Assembly: GCA_900549975.1 (NCBI GenBank)
Contig: URQK01000024.1
Span: 1-19,497, forward strand
DNA from: an uncultured Mollicutes bacterium
GTDB lineage: Bacteria; Bacillota_I; Bacilli_A; RFN20; CAG-826
Direction: 5' to 3'
DNA: 19,497 nucleotides
Position numbers and translations under genes: made by a program. Below are positions 7,428 to 15,057 of this stretch, piece after piece (within the stretch, counting starts at the first letter, position 1; the number at the start of each line of letters is the position of its first letter). The notes under the pieces were generated by a model. That model did not search any database. It saw only the letters and a list, made by a program, of their open reading frames with translations, and was not told where the DNA came from.

Positions 7428-10400
7428 AATTTACATCGCTCTCTTTCTTTTTACTAACTAAAATGAATGATGCAATTGTTAATCCTAAGCAAGCAGCAGT
7501 AATAGTTCCGGTAGCAACAGTTGCACCAGTAATTACTTTCTTCCACCAAGGAGTAATTTCGATAATTTTTACACCAGATTTTAATCCATTCATAGTATTA
7601 GAATGAACTTGAGCATAAAGATTATGTTTAGCGGCTTGTCTAATTGCTTGAGCAACAACTGGATTATTTTTATATTCTCCAAATTCGTTACCTTCTTTAC
7701 CCATCATCCATAAATCTTGTCCAGCAACTACTCCATTAACAAGAGCCATTTTATGTGTCATGAAGTCAGCTGCACCAGCATCAGTTTCAATAACACCTTT
7801 ATAGCCCCATTCATTTCTAAGTACATTAGTTAATAATCCTTTATGGGCACCAGACCACTTACAACCAATTCTATTAAATGATGACATTAATCCTATTGTT
7901 GAATCGTTGGTAACTGCGTATTCGAATGCACGTAAGTAATTTTCACGAATTGTTTGTTCATTAGCCCAAGTAGCAACACCATATCTATTTCTTTCTTGAT
8001 CATTTAATAAGAAGTGTTTAGCAAATGTAATAATACCTTTAGAAGATAATCCTTTAAGTTCAGCATCAAGCATTAATCCACTTAATACACCATCTTCACT
8101 ATAATATTCAAAGTTTCTTCCTGAGAAATTACTACGATGGATATTAGCGCCTGGTCCATAAATACCTGTATATCCTTCAGACATCATTTCCATACCAAAT
8201 GCTTCACCCATTGTTTCAATTAAAGATACATTGAATGTGCAAGCCATTAACGTTTGGCCTGGATAAGCAATAGTGTTTTCCGCTAAACGCATACCAGCTG
8301 GACCATCCATTGATTTAGCGCCAGGAGCATTAATTGAGGCTGCACCTGCAATTGCGTTAGCGCCATATAAAACAAGTTTACATTGTTCTTCGAATGTAGT
8401 TTGGTCCATTAAATCTTCCCACTTTTTATCATCTATGTCATCATACATAACATCAATAAGTGATAAGCCATTATCTTTTCCATACGTTGGCATTTTAACG
8501 CCTTCTGTATTTTTAACATCAGCGCTTTCTAATGTATATTGCATATCTTCAATCATATTAGCATTTGTACATTTAATAACTGGAGCACTTGTTGGATAAG
8601 TATCTTTCCAATTCTTTCTTGATAAATATGTAATATGTTGATCACTAGTGTTTTCGTAAAGATTTAAATCAGCATTATCAAATTGGTTAGTAATCTTTTC
8701 ATTAGTCTTTTCACTCACAGAATAAGTTTCAAAATCATCTTCTTCTTTGTTTACTAAATGAGTGAAACTTGCATTACCTTCGTTATCATAATAACTTCCG
8801 CTAGCGCCTTTTGCTTTTAAAATATTATTTAAAGCATCGTGCGAATTTAAGCCGGTTGCGAAATAATAATTACCTTTTTCTAAAATATAAGTCTTTTTAT
8901 TATAAGAATCATAAGATGCTAATTCTTTTTCTTTAATACTTACATTAAGAGTAACTTCTTCATTAGGTGCTAAACGTTTTGTTTTAGCAAATCCTACTAA
9001 TTCAACCGCGGATTTTTCAATTCCATAAGTCTTATCATATTCGGTATATGGCTTTTGTAAATAAACTTGGAATGTATCTTGGCCATATTTATCTTCAGAA
9101 ATATTTTTAATTTTTAAGCTACAATTATAAATTCCATTATTATATGTAACTTTAAAATCTTTTCTTTCAAACTTAGCGTAACTTGAACCATATCCAAATG
9201 GGAACGCTACTTCTTGATTATATGTCCAAGAATCAGTAGAATTCTTAACACCAAAGTTTCCAACGGCATTACCTTGATTTAAAACTTGGTCTTCATATCT
9301 AGTCTCGTAATATTTATAACCGACATAAATTCCTTCTTGGTAAACAATATATTTAGTGTTATGAGTATAAGTTGTTGTAGCAGGTAATGAATTATATTCA
9401 CTATAAGTAAAGTCACCTTGGTTTACAGTACTTGGTGCACTATAATTATCAAACAAATAAGTATCCGCTAAATGGCCTGATGGATCCAACTTGCCTGATA
9501 AAACATCTGCAAGTGCTCTAAACGATGATGTACCACCATTTCCTGACCATAAACAAGCATCAATATCAAACTTAGAAATATTTTTAAATTGCATTGGATT
9601 TGCGGTATTAAGAATTAAAACAACGTTCTTAACTTTACCTTGATTTTTATATGCAATTAAATTATTTAATATTTCAATTTCATCATTTGTTAAATCAGAA
9701 TAATTGTTATTAGAACTTTCTGGTGTATTAAAGTTTAAATCACCATTTTCACTACCATTTCTAGATATGATCATAATCGCGGCATCACCATATCTTGCAA
9801 TAGAACTATCTGAGGCATCTTTAACATCAGCAAATTTTACTTCATTAATGCTAAATTCTACAACGTTTAAGTCCCCGTTAGGAAAACTATTAAACATTTT
9901 CCATTTTTTGCCCATTCCAGCGATTTCATAACGGCTATATAAATCACCATTGACATTAATTCCATCTGATTCTAAGCATTGCTTTAAACTGTCATTAGTA
10001 TTTGAAGCATGCGAACCACTGCCTTCACCACTAGTAATATAATTGCTTGGTAATTGACTTGTACCAAATAAAGAAATATTAGAATTTTCTTTTAAAGGTA
10101 AAGCATCATTATTATTCCATAATAAGACTGTACCTTCAGCGTCGACTCTCTTATTAACATCTCTAATATAAGAATTTAATCCTTCTTTATTCCATTTTTG
10201 TTGAAATTCATATTTACCAGTTTGTTCATTTTTATGCCAACGATATTGCATAAAGTCTGATTTATGATACATAACATCTGGTGTATCATTCGATGAATCA
10301 TCAACTCTTATAAATGGTTCAATGTTTAAAAATGAATTAATTTGACCACTATATTGGTTAGCGATTTGTCCACCAACGACTACGGCACCAAGCATCAAGC

Positions 10401-10455
10401 CCCAGAATGTTGTGGATAATCCCCAAAATGATCTTTTAAATATGTTCATTTTCAT
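7417..10455 (-). CDS. Membrane-anchored glycoside hydrolase family 3 enzyme with permuted domain order
   Basis: A 1012-residue GH3 enzyme, probably a beta-glycosidase acting outside the membrane. An N-terminal helix (about 10-30) is followed by the alpha/beta sandwich domain (about 100-340) with the probable acid/base Glu E236 in RNGSENGDL. A fibronectin III-like domain follows FPFGYGSSY (about 420-560). The TIM-barrel domain (about 670-960) carries MDGPAG (716-721), SGRNFEYYSED, KHFLLNDQERNR (from K813) and nucleophile D892 in IETDAGA. A second membrane helix (about 974-1001) ends in a Lys-rich tail. Classical GH3 proteins place the barrel first; the reverse order occurs in some gut Firmicutes beta-glucosidases. 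All key catalytic residues are present, so activity is likely; the exact sugar cannot be told. The gene overlaps the small membrane protein gene by 20 nt and the next lipoprotein gene by 11 nt. Confidence 0.92.
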   Translation of the reverse strand: MKMNIFKRSFWGLSTTFWGLMLGAVVVGGQIANQYSGQINSFLNIEPFIRVDDSSNDTPDVMYHKSDFMQYRWHKNEQTGKYEFQQKWNKEGLNSYIRDVNKRVDAEGTVLLWNNNDALPLKENSNISLFGTSQLPSNYITSGEGSGSHASNTNDSLKQCLESDGINVNGDLYSRYEIAGMGKKWKMFNSFPNGDLNVVEFSINEVKFADVKDASDSSIARYGDAAIMIISRNGSENGDLNFNTPESSNNNYSDLTNDEIEILNNLIAYKNQGKVKNVVLILNTANPMQFKNISKFDIDACLWSGNGGTSSFRALADVLSGKLDPSGHLADTYLFDNYSAPSTVNQGDFTYSEYNSLPATTTYTHNTKYIVYQEGIYVGYKYYETRYEDQVLNQGNAVGNFGVKNSTDSWTYNQEVAFPFGYGSSYAKFERKDFKVTYNNGIYNCSLKIKNISEDKYGQDTFQVYLQKPYTEYDKTYGIEKSAVELVGFAKTKRLAPNEEVTLNVSIKEKELASYDSYNKKTYILEKGNYYFATGLNSHDALNNILKAKGASGSYYDNEGNASFTHLVNKEEDDFETYSVSEKTNEKITNQFDNADLNLYENTSDQHITYLSRKNWKDTYPTSAPVIKCTNANMIEDMQYTLESADVKNTEGVKMPTYGKDNGLSLIDVMYDDIDDKKWEDLMDQTTFEEQCKLVLYGANAIAGAASINAPGAKSMDGPAGMRLAENTIAYPGQTLMACTFNVSLIETMGEAFGMEMMSEGYTGIYGPGANIHRSNFSGRNFEYYSEDGVLSGLMLDAELKGLSSKGIITFAKHFLLNDQERNRYGVATWANEQTIRENYLRAFEYAVTNDSTIGLMSSFNRIGCKWSGAHKGLLTNVLRNEWGYKGVIETDAGAADFMTHKMALVNGVVAGQDLWMMGKEGNEFGEYKNNPVVAQAIRQAAKHNLYAQVHSNTMNGLKSGVKIIEITPWWKKVITGATVATGTITAACLGLTIASFILVSKKKESDVNYEK

Positions 10456-10699
10456 TCTTCTTTTCTCCTTTTTTTCTTAATATAAATAACACTAAGAATC
10501 CAATAAATCCTACAATCATTAAAATATCGAAAACAAATAGTGTTGTTTGCCACCAACTATCAAATAAAGTGGCTACTTGTCCTGTTGTTGCAGCAATTTG
10601 TGAAAAAATGATATAGCATATTACTACAACTGCAGTTGAGTAAAATGCAAAAATTCCACATAAGCTTGCAAAAACACCCCATGGTATCTTTTTCTTCAT
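10436..10699 (-). CDS. Small two-helix membrane protein, first gene of the surface operon
   Basis: An 87-residue membrane protein with helices at about 9-33 and 52-74 and a basic C-terminal tail (RKKGEKK), so both ends are predicted to be cytoplasmic. AAGGAGG stands 6 nt before the ATG, one of the best ribosome sites in the window. It overlaps the GH3 start by 20 nt. Between the helices lie SQIAATTGQV and DSWWQT. The GH3 protein has QIANQYSGQI after its first helix and PWWKK before its last, so this protein resembles the two GH3 membrane ends joined together. It may be an assembly partner, or the remnant of a deleted GH3 copy. I do not recognise a named family. Confidence 0.75.
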   Translation of the reverse strand: MKKKIPWGVFASLCGIFAFYSTAVVVICYIIFSQIAATTGQVATLFDSWWQTTLFVFDILMIVGFIGFLVLFILRKKGEKKNENEHI

Positions 10700-10743
10700 G
10701 GTTTCCTCCTTTTAAGGCTTTTCTTAAAGAAAGGCCTACCAAA

Positions 10744-10771
10744 AATATATAAGAAATCGCTTTCATGATAA
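10744..10771 (-). promoter_or_regulatory. Candidate promoter of the surface operon
   Basis: On the minus strand TTATCA (10766-10771) and TATATT (10744-10749) are 16 nt apart, giving a start near 10737 and a leader of about 38 nt. The -35 is a poor match, as expected if an activator is needed. A near-palindrome, AGGCTTTT with AAAGGCCT, lies in the leader just before the ribosome site. Confidence 0.4.
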
Positions 10772-10781
10772 ATATGTAATG

Positions 10782-10810
10782 CGTAAACTTGCTTTGAAAT
10801 TCGTAAGCTT
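10782..10810 (-). promoter_or_regulatory. Direct repeats 20 bp apart, candidate activator operator
   Basis: AAGTTTACG (10782-10790 on the minus strand) and AAGCTTACG (10802-10810) match at 8 of 9 positions with a 20-bp period, two helical turns. The nearer copy starts 10 bp upstream of the candidate -35, a typical activator position. Each extended copy matches about 7 of 9 positions of the LytTR direct-repeat consensus as I recall it. Binding by the nearby LytTR regulator is inferred. Confidence 0.4.
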
Positions 10811-10813
10811 ATT

Positions 10814-10847
10814 AAAAAAGTACAAGGTAGGTAACAACACTTGTACT
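10814..10847 (-). terminator. Intrinsic terminator after the GT4 gene
   Basis: AGTACAAG (10819-10826) and CTTGTACT (10840-10847) form a perfect 8-bp stem with a 13-nt loop. On the minus strand it runs into six U. The stem overlaps the TAG stop of the GT4 gene, and it insulates the surface operon from the genes before it. Confidence 0.8.
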
Positions 10848-11847
10848 AATCTAACAATGTTTTATATACTTCTTTTATTTGTTTTCCAACACGAGATATC
10901 TCTCTTTCTTTTGCTACTTTATATCCTTCTTCAACTATCGCACTTAAATCATTATTTAAGGCATAATTAATTTTTTTAATAAATTCTTCATTTGTTTTAG
11001 CTTTTAAACAATTTTTATTATCCACTAACCAGGGATCAAATACGCCAATATCACGAACTAAAAGCGGCGTTTTGCTTGCTAAAGCCTCTAAAGCCACAAT
11101 GCCTTCTGTTTCTTCTAAAGATGGGAATAAAACTAAATTAGATGCTAAATAAGCGCCTTTTATTATGTCTCCATCAATATATCCCGGCATAATTACATTG
11201 TTTGGTCTATTTTTAATTGCGCGTAATATTTTTAAAGGCACTAAAATTCTTGCTAAATTACCAAACCAAATAAATTTAACATCAGGCATTTTTCTAGCAA
11301 TTTCAAAGAAATCTAAGATTCCTTTACGCTCAAAAAATAGTCCCACTCCCATAACAACTTTATCATTTTCTTTAATGTTAAAATATTCTTTAAATTTCTT
11401 TACTTTTTCTTCATTATAACTATATTCATTTAAATCAACCCCATTACTTATCGCATATACTGGGCATTTAACAAATGGATAGTTTTCGATTAGTTTTTTA
11501 GAATATGGGGTTGGCGTTATAATAACATCGGCTTTAGAGTACATTCTTTTAAGCATATTATCAAATGCTGGCTCCATTAATTTATATAAGCGAAAAGATT
11601 TACGAAAATCTTCAAAAGTAGAATGGCCATGAACCACAACTTTTTTGCCTTTTTTATGACATTTCTTTAATAATTTTTGTGAGCGAAGAAAATAAGTATT
11701 AATGTGAGCAATATCAAAATCATCTTTTTTATTTAAAGTAAATTCAACATCATTGGTTGATAAAGCTTTCATTTGATGGCGAAGTGCCCGTCCAATACCG
11801 CTTTTTTTCAAAGCATTTTCATTTTCAAAATATAATAATGTTTTCAT
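10846..11847 (-). CDS. GT4-family glycosyltransferase, probable diacylglycerol glucosyltransferase type
   Basis: A 333-residue GT-B fold enzyme of family GT4. The N-terminal half carries SGIGR at 16-20. The C-terminal nucleotide-sugar domain includes ISNGVD, the ERKG loop (173-176), and the E-x7-E motif with E246 and E254 in EETEGIVALEALAS. The segment VRDIGVFDPW after it resembles the glycolipid synthases of Acholeplasma (alMGS) and streptococci (LafA), so synthesis of monoglycosyl-diacylglycerol at the inner membrane face is the best guess. It is shorter than those enzymes, and another acceptor is possible. Only two bases separate it from the GT2 gene and there is no Shine-Dalgarno sequence, so it probably depends on translational coupling. 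The stop is TAG. Confidence 0.75.
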   Translation of the reverse strand: MKTLLYFENENALKKSGIGRALRHQMKALSTNDVEFTLNKKDDFDIAHINTYFLRSQKLLKKCHKKGKKVVVHGHSTFEDFRKSFRLYKLMEPAFDNMLKRMYSKADVIITPTPYSKKLIENYPFVKCPVYAISNGVDLNEYSYNEEKVKKFKEYFNIKENDKVVMGVGLFFERKGILDFFEIARKMPDVKFIWFGNLARILVPLKILRAIKNRPNNVIMPGYIDGDIIKGAYLASNLVLFPSLEETEGIVALEALASKTPLLVRDIGVFDPWLVDNKNCLKAKTNEEFIKKINYALNNDLSAIVEEGYKVAKEREISRVGKQIKEVYKTLLD

Positions 11848-11849
11848 AA

Positions 11850-12779
11850 TTAATCAATATTAATTGTGCTTGATACAATATAGTTAGGACGACCTTTAAC
11901 TTCATCATAAATTCTTCCAATATAAGCATTAGTTAAGCCGTTAGTAACTAAAATAATTCCGCCAATTAAAGCAATACTTGGAAATATCCACGCTACTAAA
12001 GGAAGTGATACTTTAGTGGCAACTAAAACTACAAAAGTTATAAAAGTAATTAATGAAGTTAATATAAAGAATAGTCCTAATTTTAATGCTATTTTTAATG
12101 GATACATACTATTAGCAATAATGCCATCTTCGGCAAGACGTACCATTTTTTTAACAGTCCATTTAGTAACTCCTGCACTTCTTTCCGGACGATCAAACTC
12201 AATAAAAGTTTGTTTAAAACCAACCCAAGTAGCTAAAGCACGTAAATATCTATTATGTTCTGGCAATGCCAAAATAGCGTCCACTACTTTATGGTCATAA
12301 AGTTTAAATTCCCCTGTATCAGTTGGAATATCCATATTAGTGATTTTACGTAAAAAACGATAATAACAATGAGCGGTAACTTTTTTAAATATTGTTTCGC
12401 CTTTTCTTTTTTTACGTTTCCCATGAACTACTTCAAATCCCTTTTTCCATTCTTCAATCATTTGAATAGCAACACTTGGTGGATCTTGTAAATCAACATC
12501 CATAATAATAACTGCTTCCCCTTTAGCGTAACTTAAAGCCGCTAATTCAGCAGCTTGTTGTCCAAAATTTCTTGAAAAATTAATAACTTTGACTCTTGAA
12601 TCTTTTTTAGCTAAAGAAGTTAGAATTTCTAAAGATTTATCTTTACTTCCATCATTCACAAACACTATTTCATATTCTTCATTAAGCGGTCTAATAGTTT
12701 TAGTCATAGTTTCATAAAATAATTCAACAACTTCTTCTTCATTAAAAACTGGTACTAAAATAGAATATTTTGGTAGCAT
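11850..12779 (-). CDS. GT2-family polyprenyl-phosphate-type glycosyltransferase (GtrB/DPM1-like)
   Basis: A 309-residue membrane-attached GT-A enzyme. The N-terminal catalytic domain (about 5-225) has the nucleotide-sugar start LVPVFNEEE, the metal-binding MDVDLQDPP (D94, D96), FSRNFGQQAA, and the family motif RPERSAGVTKW near 197-207. Two membrane helices follow at about 232-254 and 263-285. This is the layout of GtrB, CsbB and YkoT-type enzymes, which move a sugar from UDP-sugar onto undecaprenyl phosphate for later transfer outside the cell. No flippase or acceptor glycosyltransferase is in view. AAGGAGGAG lies directly before the ATG, in the 12-nt gap after the nuclease gene. Confidence 0.87.
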   Translation of the reverse strand: MLPKYSILVPVFNEEEVVELFYETMTKTIRPLNEEYEIVFVNDGSKDKSLEILTSLAKKDSRVKVINFSRNFGQQAAELAALSYAKGEAVIIMDVDLQDPPSVAIQMIEEWKKGFEVVHGKRKKRKGETIFKKVTAHCYYRFLRKITNMDIPTDTGEFKLYDHKVVDAILALPEHNRYLRALATWVGFKQTFIEFDRPERSAGVTKWTVKKMVRLAEDGIIANSMYPLKIALKLGLFFILTSLITFITFVVLVATKVSLPLVAWIFPSIALIGGIILVTNGLTNAYIGRIYDEVKGRPNYIVSSTINID

Positions 12780-12791
12780 ATATTCTCCTCC

Positions 12792-14597
12792 TTAAAAATC
12801 ATAAAAAGTAATAATCGGCCTTTTAATTTGAACATATTCTGAATTACTTTTAAATCCAAATGCATAATAAGCATTAGGAATATTAGGCATATCATAAGTA
12901 AATATTTTTCCACTTACTGTAGGCAATAAATTTGAAGCAATAGTAATAAGTTGATAAGTTTCTCCTTTATCGACGCTATACATTAAATACATATTAGTGT
13001 ATGCCTTAATTGAATCGTATTTAAATGTAACTCGTTTTATATTAGTAAGTTCTCCTTCAAAAATTAAGGTTGCAACTTTAAGAGTGGTAGCTAAGTCTTC
13101 TTCTTTAATATCCATTGCTAGTCCTATGCTTTTATAATTATTTAAATTAGCATAAGCAAGAGAGGGACTAGTTTTACTATCTGCAGTTCCTAATGTGATA
13201 CCATTAGAAGCGCTGGCCACATTAGCTTTTACCAATATTGTTTTATCATTATATGTGATTTCTTTACTCACATCTTTTTTATAAGTGTTTCCAGTAGATA
13301 AAGAATCTGCATTATATAAAAATTGTGGCAAATCTTCTACAACTTCTACTTTTATTTTATTTTTAACATTTTCACCACTAATAGTAATTTCTGTTTTTCC
13401 GACTTTATTTGCATAAATTATATTATCTGAAATAGTAGCAACGCTTTCATTACTAGAAATAAAAGTTAAATTATGGTTTAAAGTAGGAAAGCACATAGTT
13501 TTAATTTCTTGACTAGTATTTTTAGCTAGAGTAATACTCTTTTTATTTATGCCAATATAATTCAATTTAGTTTCATCATAACTATTATTAAAATCAATTA
13601 GTGCACCTTCACCATCATAAGAACTATCAAAACACATTCTTGCAAATTCTTGATGATCAATAAATACATTGCGGTTATTTTGTAGTTTTTGTCCTTCTTC
13701 ATTGCGATTCATTTCTAGATAATTAACGGGATCTAAATCATTCCAAGATAGTAATAAATTCCAAGCATCTTCTTCTAAACCACTTGGTGTAGTAACAATA
13801 TCCGTAATTCTTAAATTGCCACGTTTATCAATAATTGTGTCATAAGTACTATTTAAAGATGAACTATAGCGAACATATACATACATTAGAATACGAGCAA
13901 TATCACCCTTAATTTCATCACTTGGTTCAAAAATATTATTTCCAAAATAATTACCAGTATCTCCAATTTGTGTGGCACTACTTTTATCAACCAAGCCGTA
14001 TGGAACATTAGATCTTGTGGAATTTATTGTCATTAATGCTGGACGCACATGATGAATATCACTACCTGCCCCTTTATTATTCTCTTGAACAGCAGTATAT
14101 AAACCATTAGAATGATTTTTACACCAAACATGTTCCCTATTCCATAAAGATTCATTCCAAGTGCCATCTATAATATCTCGCGTATATAAAGTGATCATTG
14201 AGTTATCATCCATTAAATCACTATCGGTTGTGGATAAACAGGTTTTTAAATCTTTATATGCAATTATTTCAGTTTGGGTATTAGCCATTAATATTGATAA
14301 GCCATTTTGAAGCTCTAAACTTTTTTTTCCAAGAACATAATTACTTAATATTTCTTTATTTTCGCCTTCAATATCATAATAAGCATTTCTTACTACTCTT
14401 TCTTCATCATCAAAATATACAATTTCCGGCTCAACAACGCTTGCTGAATTATTGCTAGTAGAAGGAATAGATACACTTTCACTAGTTGATGGCAATGTTG
14501 ACACACTTTCATTATTTGATTGAGAATTTGATGAATTATTTGCACAAGAAAAAAGAAGTAAAGAAAATACAATTAATTTTAGAGACTTTTTTTTCAT
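12792..14597 (-). CDS. Secreted endonuclease I-family lipoprotein with a Big_2-like domain
   Basis: A 601-residue exported lipoprotein with lipobox LFSC (C18 as anchor) and a Ser/Thr/Asn-rich linker to about residue 56. The nuclease domain (about 65-325) shows the endonuclease I signature in order: NREHVW (153-158), GSDIHHVRP (178-186, with H182/H183), STRSNVPYG, FEPSDEIKGDIAR (224-235), and QNNRNVFIDHQE (306-317). Relatives are the extracellular EndA, NucM and Bsn nucleases, which cut DNA and often RNA. A Big_2-like domain covers about 346-420. The last 180 residues form a beta-rich domain I do not recognise. Its role is probably nutrient or nucleotide scavenging at the cell surface. The ribosome site GGGAG is 12 nt from the ATG, rather far. 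It leads a three-gene unit with two glycosyltransferases. Confidence 0.88.
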   Translation of the reverse strand: MKKKSLKLIVFSLLLFSCANNSSNSQSNNESVSTLPSTSESVSIPSTSNNSASVVEPEIVYFDDEERVVRNAYYDIEGENKEILSNYVLGKKSLELQNGLSILMANTQTEIIAYKDLKTCLSTTDSDLMDDNSMITLYTRDIIDGTWNESLWNREHVWCKNHSNGLYTAVQENNKGAGSDIHHVRPALMTINSTRSNVPYGLVDKSSATQIGDTGNYFGNNIFEPSDEIKGDIARILMYVYVRYSSSLNSTYDTIIDKRGNLRITDIVTTPSGLEEDAWNLLLSWNDLDPVNYLEMNRNEEGQKLQNNRNVFIDHQEFARMCFDSSYDGEGALIDFNNSYDETKLNYIGINKKSITLAKNTSQEIKTMCFPTLNHNLTFISSNESVATISDNIIYANKVGKTEITISGENVKNKIKVEVVEDLPQFLYNADSLSTGNTYKKDVSKEITYNDKTILVKANVASASNGITLGTADSKTSPSLAYANLNNYKSIGLAMDIKEEDLATTLKVATLIFEGELTNIKRVTFKYDSIKAYTNMYLMYSVDKGETYQLITIASNLLPTVSGKIFTYDMPNIPNAYYAFGFKSNSEYVQIKRPIITFYDF

Positions 14598-14623
14598 GCG
14601 CTAATCATTCTCCCTTTTTGTAT

Positions 14624-14629
14624 ATTATA
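14624..14629 (-). promoter_or_regulatory. Weak candidate -10 for the nuclease operon
   Basis: TATAAT on the minus strand would start transcription about 20 nt before the nuclease ATG. It sits in a TA-repeat tract, and no -35 is recognisable at 17 nt, where the preceding terminator stem lies. Confidence 0.3.
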
Positions 14630-14640
14630 TATATAAATAC

Positions 14641-14668
14641 AAAAAAATGCTATCTTTTGAATAGCATT
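14641..14668 (-). terminator. Intrinsic terminator of the rny-ymcA block
   Basis: AATGCTAT (14646-14653) and ATAGCATT (14661-14668) form a perfect 8-bp stem with a 7-nt loop. On the minus strand it is followed by UUUUUUU, the last two stem bases being part of this run. It is the clearest intrinsic terminator in the window. Confidence 0.85.
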
Positions 14669-14677
14669 CTCAAAATT

Positions 14678-14726
14678 AACGCATAAAATTGCAAGTAAAT
14701 AAAAAATACAAGCAAGATTATGCGTT
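14678..14726 (-). other. Long hairpin between ymcA and its terminator
   Basis: AACGCATAA (14678-14686) pairs with TTATGCGTT (14718-14726). After a 2x2 internal loop, TTGC (14689-14692) pairs with GCAA (14712-14715), leaving a 19-nt loop. It lies in the 3' untranslated region, 20 nt after the ymcA stop. It may protect the 3' end or be part of a small RNA. Confidence 0.5.
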
Positions 14727-14745
14727 TATTCTGTAGCATTCTTTA

Positions 14746-15057
14746 TTATTCTAATATTTTTTTAAGTTCAAGCAATATGCTTTCTACACTTTTAGAAATT
14801 TCATGAAGATTAATAACTAAAGGATTACTATTATATAACTTTAAACTCTCTTCATACTTATTCTTATTTTCAAAATATTTATCATCATTATTAACATTTC
14901 TAGTCATTTCTTTAGCGTAAGTAATGATATCATTTTGAAGAGTAGATAAAGACTTATTATTTGCAATTTCCGCTTTTATTTGAAAATATTCTTTAATGGT
15001 CGGATCATCAAAAAGTTGTTTTTGTAATTTTTCAAGTTCTTCATCAAAATTAGTCAT
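14746..15057 (-). CDS. ymcA: YmcA/YlbF-family (RicA-like) protein
   Basis: A 103-residue, highly charged, mostly helical cytoplasmic protein of the YlbF/YmcA family. In Bacillus YmcA, YlbF and YaaT form a complex that works with RNase Y in mRNA processing and affects sporulation and competence. The identification rests on the helical pattern, the DDPTIKEYFQIKAE start typical of the family, and position directly after miaB as in Bacillus. It overlaps miaB by 8 nt (ATGACTAA). It has no cysteine and is shorter than the roughly 140-150 residue Bacillus proteins, whose cysteines are reported to help bind Fe-S clusters. Whether it is truly YmcA or YlbF cannot be settled here. Confidence 0.75.
   Translation of the reverse strand: MTNFDEELEKLQKQLFDDPTIKEYFQIKAEIANNKSLSTLQNDIITYAKEMTRNVNNDDKYFENKNKYEESLKLYNSNPLVINLHEISKSVESILLELKKILE

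Noticed and set aside
8273..8599. Plus-strand open frame of 108 codons
   Set aside because: It is fully inside the GH3 gene on the opposite strand, with no recognisable protein features and no ribosome site. Other plus-strand frames (7246-7461, 9704-9931, 11165-11419, 12016-12300, 14486-14686, 16458-16655) fail likewise.
10560..10766. Alternative minus-strand frame of 68 codons overlapping the small membrane protein gene
   Set aside because: It shares most of its sequence with the better-supported 87-residue gene, has no ribosome site, and its product has no coherent helix pattern.
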